Of a stretch of DNA of 19,297 bases, positions 14,441 to 19,297 are shown in pieces. The position numbers were made by a program, and so were the translations under genes. The notes below the pieces were generated by a model that saw only the letters and a program-made list of their open reading frames with translations, made no database searches and was not told where the DNA came from. Within the stretch, counting starts at the first letter, position 1, and every line of letters begins with the position of its first letter. The DNA lies in contig DPGN01000040.1 in assembly GCA_003523185.1 (NCBI GenBank), positions 43,716 to 63,012 of the forward strand. The letters run 5' to 3'. The DNA comes from Halieaceae bacterium (lineage in GTDB: Bacteria > Pseudomonadota > Gammaproteobacteria > Pseudomonadales > Halieaceae).

Positions 14441-15369
14441 CGCGAGGTCTCAGCGCGCCACTTATTCTCGTACTCGCGAATCGATTGCCGCAGAGATTCA
14501 ACGTACTGCTTGGTCATCACACTTCGGGTTTCGTCATACACATCGCCCCCCAAACTGTGAGCAACGGTGTGGGCCGTCTCCAGCATCAGATCGAATGCTC
14601 TTGTCATGTCATGAGGACCGGGAAGCGTCAGGAAAAACATGAGGCCTTGGGTCGAGAGTTCGTCCATGTTCTCAAGATCAAAGACGCCCGGCTGCATCAT
14701 ATTTGCCACACTGAACTGTATGGTGGGCACGCCGCCCTGAGCTTCACTCAGGTGAAAGAAGTCCATATCACCGAACCGGAGGCCGCAGCCCAACAACACA
14801 CGCAGTATGTCGTCGCCAGCAAAACCCTGATCAGCACGGGCAATCACATTGAGCGAGTAGACTTTAGTGTCTTCGTACCTAGGCAGTCGCGCAGATTGCG
14901 CTTGACTGGTTGGAACTGACTCAATTTCGTCGAGCCAGTCCATGGTTCCAGGATCGACCGGGGCGTCTGAGTCGGTCTCTCCTTGATTTTGAGCCGGATC
15001 GGCGACGTCGAATGCTACTTCCTCGGTCAAATCTGGATCGCCGCCAGCCTGGGCGTCCATATCGCCAGCAACGTCCATCTCGGGGTTATATGAGCCGATT
15101 CCCGCATCATCTGAATCCGACTCGGAAAAGTAGTCACCGAATGTTGGTTCCTGACGATCCAACACTCTTGCCCCACCATTTGGCAACTCTCTGGAGGTTC
15201 GATCGTGTGGGTCGGGAACCGGCGTATCATCGCGAACGACGCGTGCGTTCATCTTATAGTCATTACGACGCTTTCGACGCGTATTGACCACAAGGCCTAC
15301 AACCAACCCAAAAATAATTAGGATGGCGATTGTGGTTTCGGTGGTTAACGTCTGAAAAATGTCAGGCAT
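14437..15369 (-). CDS. zipA: Cell division protein ZipA
   Basis: Bitopic inner-membrane protein that tethers FtsZ to the membrane and helps recruit later division proteins. It is 310 residues. An N-terminal membrane anchor (about 12-29, IAILIIFGLVVGLVV) is followed by basic NTRRKRR, a linker of about 50-160 very rich in Asp and Glu, and the C-terminal FtsZ-binding domain (about 168-305, VYSLNVIARADQGFAGDDIL, MDFFHLSE, FDLENMDELSTQGLMFFLTLPGP). The anchor is preceded by about 11 residues, slightly longer than in E. coli. The linker is acidic rather than Pro/Gln-rich. The ATG at 15369 is 11 bases after the smc stop, and its AGGGGA ribosome binding site overlaps that stop. The order smc-zipA-ligA is known from other gammaproteobacteria and supports the call. 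Confidence 0.93.
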   Translation of the reverse strand: MPDIFQTLTTETTIAILIIFGLVVGLVVNTRRKRRNDYKMNARVVRDDTPVPDPHDRTSRELPNGGARVLDRQEPTFGDYFSESDSDDAGIGSYNPEMDVAGDMDAQAGGDPDLTEEVAFDVADPAQNQGETDSDAPVDPGTMDWLDEIESVPTSQAQSARLPRYEDTKVYSLNVIARADQGFAGDDILRVLLGCGLRFGDMDFFHLSEAQGGVPTIQFSVANMMQPGVFDLENMDELSTQGLMFFLTLPGPHDMTRAFDLMLETAHTVAHSLGGDVYDETRSVMTKQYVESLRQSIREYENKWRAETSR

Positions 15370-15380
15370 TACCTATTCCC

Positions 15381-18300
15381 CTAACTTGCTGCCAGCCTCG
15401 CTGCTTCCTCAATATCGACCGTAACCAACCTCGATACGCCTGGCTCGTGCATAGTCACGCCCATAAGCTGCTCAGCTGCTTCCATGGTGATTTTATTGTG
15501 TGTAATGAAAACAAACTGCACCTTCTTTGACATCTCAGACACTAGGCGCGCGTAACGCCCAACATTCGCATCGTCGAGTGGCGCATCGACCTCATCGAGC
15601 ATACAAAAAGGTGCGGGGTTTAATTGGAATATCGAGAAAACCAAGGCGATTGCTGTCATCGCTTTCTCACCACCGGACAGTAGATGAATGGTGCTGTTTT
15701 TCTTACCGGGGGGCCGCGCCATAATGGCGACACCTGTATCCAGCAAATCATCGCCTGTCATTTCGAGGCACGCGGTTCCGCCTCCAAATACTTTAGGAAA
15801 CAAGTCGGCGAAGCCAGCATTGACTGTGTCAAACGTGTCCTTGAAGCGACTCCGGGTTTCCTTGTCGATTTTCTTAATGGCATTCTGCAGGGTTTCAAGC
15901 GCGGTTCTCAGATCGTCGTCTTGAGCGTCAAGGTACTCCTTGCGCTCCTCGGCACGAGATGTCTCGTCAATAGCGGCGAGATTGATGGGCCCGAGCCGGT
16001 GAATTCTCGCACCGATCCGTTCCACACGGACTTGCCACTCTGTCTCGTCGGCGTCCTCCGGCAGACTCTCCTCTACTGCCTCAAGCGTGACTTCTAGCTC
16101 AGAAAGCGCCGCGTCAATTTGCTCAACCCTAACGCCTGTCTCCGCCAACTTAAGGCGGGCGCCCTCGCTGCGCGTCTGTACGCCGGCCACCGCTTGCTCA
16201 GCTTCCATTCGAGATTGCTCTTTACTGCGAAGCGCCGACTCAAGCTCTGACAGGCCCTGTCTTGCCTGGGTCAGTTGCGACTCCACCGCGAGGCGGCGCT
16301 CGAGCAGTTCACTCAGTTCCTTCTGAGCGGCGAGATCGGGATTCTCTTCTGTTGGCATCTCTCCTCGGATAGACGCCTCGCGCTGCTCATAGCTAGTCAC
16401 CTGCTCCCGTGCACGCTCAATGGAGCGGGAAAGTGCCTCGCGCTGCGTCAGTAACTCCCGATGCCGCACTTCACTGCGATTGAGCGCAACATCTGCCTGT
16501 TGCTTTTCCTGCCGACATTGACGTACTTGCTCTCTCGCCTGCGTTCTTGCTGTCTCCAGCGTCTCTCGTGCCCCTTCATCAGACTCGACCTGATGCTGAG
16601 CGCGATTAAGCATCTGTTTTGCTTCATCGATTACTGTCTGCTCTTCTACCGCTCGCGCTTCTGCGTCAGTCAAGTCCCGACGCAACTGTGCCTCACGATT
16701 CTGACGATGCTCTCGCTCGGCAATGAGTGCTCGTCGCTGCGTATCCAGGCGGCTCAAGGTTTGCTGTGCGCCTTGCAACGCCTCTTGCCCGGCATCAATG
16801 GTTCGTTCGGTCTCTGTTCGCTTCGCACGGAGCTCCTCGATACGACCATCGGTCTCTTCAAGCGCACGCGAGGCGACCTCGAAGGCCTCACTCACGGCAT
16901 TTAGCTGCGCCTGCCGAGCGATAATGCCCTCTTCCTCGTCTGTTTCGCCTCTGGAGCGCATCCAATGTTTCGCAACCCAAAGACCATCTTTTGAAATAAT
17001 CGACTCATCGGCAGAGAGACTAGCCCGTGCATCCAAGGCTGCCTGCCAATTGTCTGCGACACGCACGCCGGACATCAGATGCTCCAGCCCTCGGGGCAGT
17101 TGCACATAATGCGATAGCAACAGCGGGTCGGCTGATCGCTCGCCCGGCTCTGCATCGACCAAGGTTAAGCCCGCTGGTGGGACAACCGCACTCGGACTTA
17201 ACGAGGCCAATTCCGCCTGTAGTGCGACCAACCAATCACCGAGCACCACATCAGCCGCAGCCTCAAATCCCTCATCTACGACAATAGCCTCGACGAGCGG
17301 AGCAGTTTGCTCTATCCCATGATTGCCAAGCCACTGGCTCACAAAATCACCTGAGGAACGCGCTCGCGCATCAGACTGAAGCGCCTCGAGAGAGGCCCGC
17401 TGACCAGTCAACGCCTGTATCTCCCGTCGGAGCTCATCCTGCTTCTGCCTCAAAGCCTCAAGTTCCGATCGTGAGGATTGAAGCGTTTCCTTTAACGAGT
17501 CCAGGGCGGTCTTTTGGGTCGCTACCGCCTGCTCCGCATCGGCTAGTTTACTACTGACCGTGTCCAGATCTGTCTCATCGACCGATTCGCTCAAACCAGC
17601 TAATTCACCTTTGATCCGTACAAGACGTTCATTGAGCGCAGCTAAGTTCCTCTCTGCATTACCCTGTCGCCCTTGCTGAACTTCAACTTGCTGCTTAGGA
17701 ACTGCTGCACGCTGGGTGAAATGATCCCAATCGCCCTCAGCTGTCGCCGCGACCTTTTCTGCTTTCGCCAGCGCCTGATCAACTCGCACTACCTCTTCAC
17801 GCTCGCGAGTCAATGTCGGTTCGATCGACGCTAGGGCCTCGGCAAGCTCAGTCAGGCGCTGACTGTCAGAATCGACCAGACCCAACTCCCGTTGCTTTCC
17901 CTCCAACGTCTGCTCGAGATCACGAGCTAACGTCTCACGACGCTGCTTCGCAAAATTCATGGCCTGTTCGATTCGACTGACTTCACTACCGAGGGAGTAA
18001 AAATCTCCCTGCAACTGACTCGCACCCGCATTGGCATCCGTTATTTGCTGGCGTAGCGACTCGATTTCAGAGACAGACGATGAAACCTGGGCCTGATAAC
18101 GCTCTCGCTCAGTCGCAAAGTCGTCTATTTCCCTCTGAGCCCGCGACGCGACGCCAGCCTGAACTCTTCGTTGAAGCGCCAGTAGCTGCGCTTTGAGCTC
18201 TCGTTCCTCTGCTTTGTATTCGGCGTAACGCTCGGCAGCCTGTGCTTGGCGTTTTAAATGGCTGAGATTTCGCTCTAACTCCTCGCGAAGATCGGTCAGG

Positions 18301-18878
18301 CGATCGAGATTATCCAGCGTCCGCTGCATGCGGTTTTCGGTTTCTCGGCGTCGCTCTTTGTACTTAGAGATCCCTGCCGCTTCTTCGATATAAACCCGAA
18401 GGTCTTCGGGTTTGGACTCAATCAAGCGGGAAATCATGCCCTGCTCGATAATGGCGTAGCTGCGGGGCCCAAGACCCGTACCTAAAAAGAGGTCAGTAAT
18501 GTCCCGGCGCCGGCACTTATTCCCGTTTAAAAAATAATCTGACGTGCCCTCACGCGTCACCAGACGCCTGACCGATATTTCATTGTAGGCGGCGTACTCG
18601 CCTCCTACCTTACCCGTCGAGTTATCAAACAAGAGCTCGATCGCGGCTTGTCCAACCGGCTGCCGATGCGTGGTCCCGTTAAAGATGACGTCGGTCATCG
18701 ACTCGCCGCGCAGCGTCTTGGCAGAGCTCTCACCCATCACCCAACGAACAGCGTCGATAATATTCGACTTACCACAGCCGTTGGGGCCCACCACTGCGCA
18801 CATATTGCTCGGCAATGTGACCTTGGTTGGATCCACAAACGACTTGAACCCGGAGAGTGAAATAGACTTTAGGCGCAT
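15381..18878 (-). CDS. smc: Chromosome segregation SMC ATPase
   Basis: Structural-maintenance-of-chromosomes ATPase; it forms dimers that, with ScpA/ScpB, extrude DNA loops and compact the chromosome. From the ATG at 18878 it is 1165 residues, the usual length. The Walker A GPNGCGKSN is at 31-39 in the N-terminal head; then a long coiled coil, a hinge at roughly 510-655 (WLGNHGIEQTAPLVEAIVVDEG through WVAKHWMRSRG), and the second coiled coil. The C-terminal head has the ABC signature LLSGGEKAMTA near 1065 and Walker B CMLDEVDAPLDD near 1092. The frame is open 13 codons further up to 18917, but MRLKSISLSGFKSF is the universal SMC start. scpA/scpB are not in the window. It heads the smc-zipA-ligA-lipoprotein series. 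Confidence 0.97.
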   Translation of the reverse strand: MRLKSISLSGFKSFVDPTKVTLPSNMCAVVGPNGCGKSNIIDAVRWVMGESSAKTLRGESMTDVIFNGTTHRQPVGQAAIELLFDNSTGKVGGEYAAYNEISVRRLVTREGTSDYFLNGNKCRRRDITDLFLGTGLGPRSYAIIEQGMISRLIESKPEDLRVYIEEAAGISKYKERRRETENRMQRTLDNLDRLTDLREELERNLSHLKRQAQAAERYAEYKAEERELKAQLLALQRRVQAGVASRAQREIDDFATERERYQAQVSSSVSEIESLRQQITDANAGASQLQGDFYSLGSEVSRIEQAMNFAKQRRETLARDLEQTLEGKQRELGLVDSDSQRLTELAEALASIEPTLTREREEVVRVDQALAKAEKVAATAEGDWDHFTQRAAVPKQQVEVQQGRQGNAERNLAALNERLVRIKGELAGLSESVDETDLDTVSSKLADAEQAVATQKTALDSLKETLQSSRSELEALRQKQDELRREIQALTGQRASLEALQSDARARSSGDFVSQWLGNHGIEQTAPLVEAIVVDEGFEAAADVVLGDWLVALQAELASLSPSAVVPPAGLTLVDAEPGERSADPLLLSHYVQLPRGLEHLMSGVRVADNWQAALDARASLSADESIISKDGLWVAKHWMRSRGETDEEEGIIARQAQLNAVSEAFEVASRALEETDGRIEELRAKRTETERTIDAGQEALQGAQQTLSRLDTQRRALIAEREHRQNREAQLRRDLTDAEARAVEEQTVIDEAKQMLNRAQHQVESDEGARETLETARTQAREQVRQCRQEKQQADVALNRSEVRHRELLTQREALSRSIERAREQVTSYEQREASIRGEMPTEENPDLAAQKELSELLERRLAVESQLTQARQGLSELESALRSKEQSRMEAEQAVAGVQTRSEGARLKLAETGVRVEQIDAALSELEVTLEAVEESLPEDADETEWQVRVERIGARIHRLGPINLAAIDETSRAEERKEYLDAQDDDLRTALETLQNAIKKIDKETRSRFKDTFDTVNAGFADLFPKVFGGGTACLEMTGDDLLDTGVAIMARPPGKKNSTIHLLSGGEKAMTAIALVFSIFQLNPAPFCMLDEVDAPLDDANVGRYARLVSEMSKKVQFVFITHNKITMEAAEQLMGVTMHEPGVSRLVTVDIEEAARLAAS

Positions 18879-18994
18879 TAAGTCTCTAGCGGCGCAAACA
18901 TACCGCCAACATCCCATTCAAAACACTAGATGTAGTGTACCCAGAAAGGAATCCCAACACTATATGTAAATCGATCTAATTAGGCCGAAAGACC
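18879..18994 (-). promoter_or_regulatory. smc upstream intergenic region with palindromic site
   Basis: These 116 bases between the ccmI-like gene and smc should hold the smc promoter unless smc is read from upstream. They contain a perfect inverted repeat ACACTA-gatg-TAGTGT (18923-18938) and a third ACACTA at 18957-18962. This looks like an operator for a dimeric regulator, but I do not recognise it. A TACACT hexamer on the minus strand overlaps the palindrome and could be a -10, though no good -35 stands at the right spacing. I see no terminator for the upstream gene. Confidence 0.4.
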
Positions 18995-19297
18995 TCAGGG
19001 AGTGAGTGTTACCAGGGTTTCAGCTGCGTCGCTCAAGGCCACGTTACTAGCGGATCCACGCAGCACAGCATTGGCTAAACCCGGCTGTCCATTTCGCGAT
19101 ACTTGCACCTCAAGGTCGACCGCACTCAAGGCTGAAAGCGATTGACCAGCCATGCTGTTGGCGTCGCTGAGTCTTACCATCAATGGCCATTCCCCGATGG
19201 TATTGCGGCTCACCGCCGTCGGCATACGCACCTGGCTACCTGCCGGCCGCGCGATGACAAAGACTGTCAGACCGTCATAAGCCGAGGCTTCAACCGT
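18995..19297 (-). CDS. ccmI: Cytochrome c biogenesis protein CcmI-like, C-terminal fragment
   Basis: The last 101 codons of a gene that runs in from beyond the right edge; the stop TGA is at 18995-18997. The sequence has the pattern of the periplasmic C-terminal domain of CcmI (the C-terminal part of CcmH in E. coli): DGLTVFVIARPAGSQVRMP, then AVSRNTIGEWPLMVRLSD, then a MAGQSLSALSAVDLEVQVSR block and SRNGQPGLANAVLRG. In characterised systems CcmI uses TPR repeats and this domain to hold apocytochrome c for heme attachment by CcmF/H. The TPR part is not visible here, so the call rests on a short region. The rest of the ccm cluster would be expected to the right. Confidence 0.75.
   Translation of the reverse strand, partial: TVEASAYDGLTVFVIARPAGSQVRMPTAVSRNTIGEWPLMVRLSDANSMAGQSLSALSAVDLEVQVSRNGQPGLANAVLRGSASNVALSDAAETLVTLTP

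Noticed and set aside
14272..14919. Plus-strand open frame of 215 codons antisense to ligA and zipA
   Set aside because: It crosses two well-supported genes on the other strand, has no recognisable domain, and looks like a shadow of their codon bias.
16461..16904. Plus-strand open frame of 147 codons with a hydrophobic start inside smc
   Set aside because: The apparent membrane-like composition comes from the complement of the Glu/Arg/Gln-rich coiled-coil codons of smc.
1..19297. CRISPR array, tRNA/rRNA gene, insertion sequence, prophage or defence system
   Set aside because: I looked for regularly spaced repeats, cloverleaf-like genes, terminal inverted repeats and transposase, integrase or nuclease proteins and found none; the only regular repeats are the Pho half-sites.

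Overview
The window is a compact stretch of chromosomal housekeeping genes from a gammaproteobacterium. Pointers to that class are ZipA (a gammaproteobacterial division protein), the gene order smc-zipA-ligA known from Pseudomonas and relatives, a PhoB/PhoR pair, and the arrangement gltA divergent from sdhCDAB followed by sucA. Smc (not MukBEF) argues against Enterobacteria and Vibrio. By eye the base composition is about 50-55% GC with little AT-rich or repetitive DNA. A marine Cellvibrionales/Halieaceae-like lineage would fit, but that is only a guess. I see no rRNA, tRNA, CRISPR array, insertion sequence, prophage gene or broken gene.

Left part (1-8356): TCA-cycle locus. On the minus strand, reading leftwards, lie sdhC, sdhD, sdhA and sdhB (complete succinate dehydrogenase), a strong intrinsic terminator, then the 5' four fifths of sucA (2-oxoglutarate dehydrogenase E1), cut by the window edge. 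On the plus strand gltA (citrate synthase) diverges from sdhC across a 191-base intergenic region with a good sigma70-type promoter for sdh. gltA is followed, with stop and start overlapping (TAATG), by a FabH-like beta-ketoacyl synthase III.

Middle (8353-11813): hisC (histidinol-phosphate aminotransferase) on the minus strand meets the FabH-like gene tail to tail, their stop codons sharing bases of one CTAG. A 294-base stretch of uncertain content separates hisC from the phosphate-starvation sensor/regulator pair phoR-phoB (minus). Upstream of phoB is a regular array of five PhoB half-sites with 11-base spacing, which predicts autoregulation.

Right part (11814-19297): a tight minus-strand series smc, zipA, ligA and a small lipoprotein with a lytic-transglycosylase-like fold, joined by short gaps or 4-base ATGA overlaps. 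It groups chromosome organisation, division, DNA ligation and wall remodelling. No terminator is visible between the lipoprotein gene and phoB, so read-through into phoBR is possible. At the right edge is the 3' end of a gene resembling ccmI (cytochrome c maturation).

I found no candidate for a new multi-gene system. The observations most worth checking are the FabH-like enzyme coupled to citrate synthase, the extended PhoB site array, the lipoprotein coupled to ligA, and the unassigned stretch between phoR and hisC.
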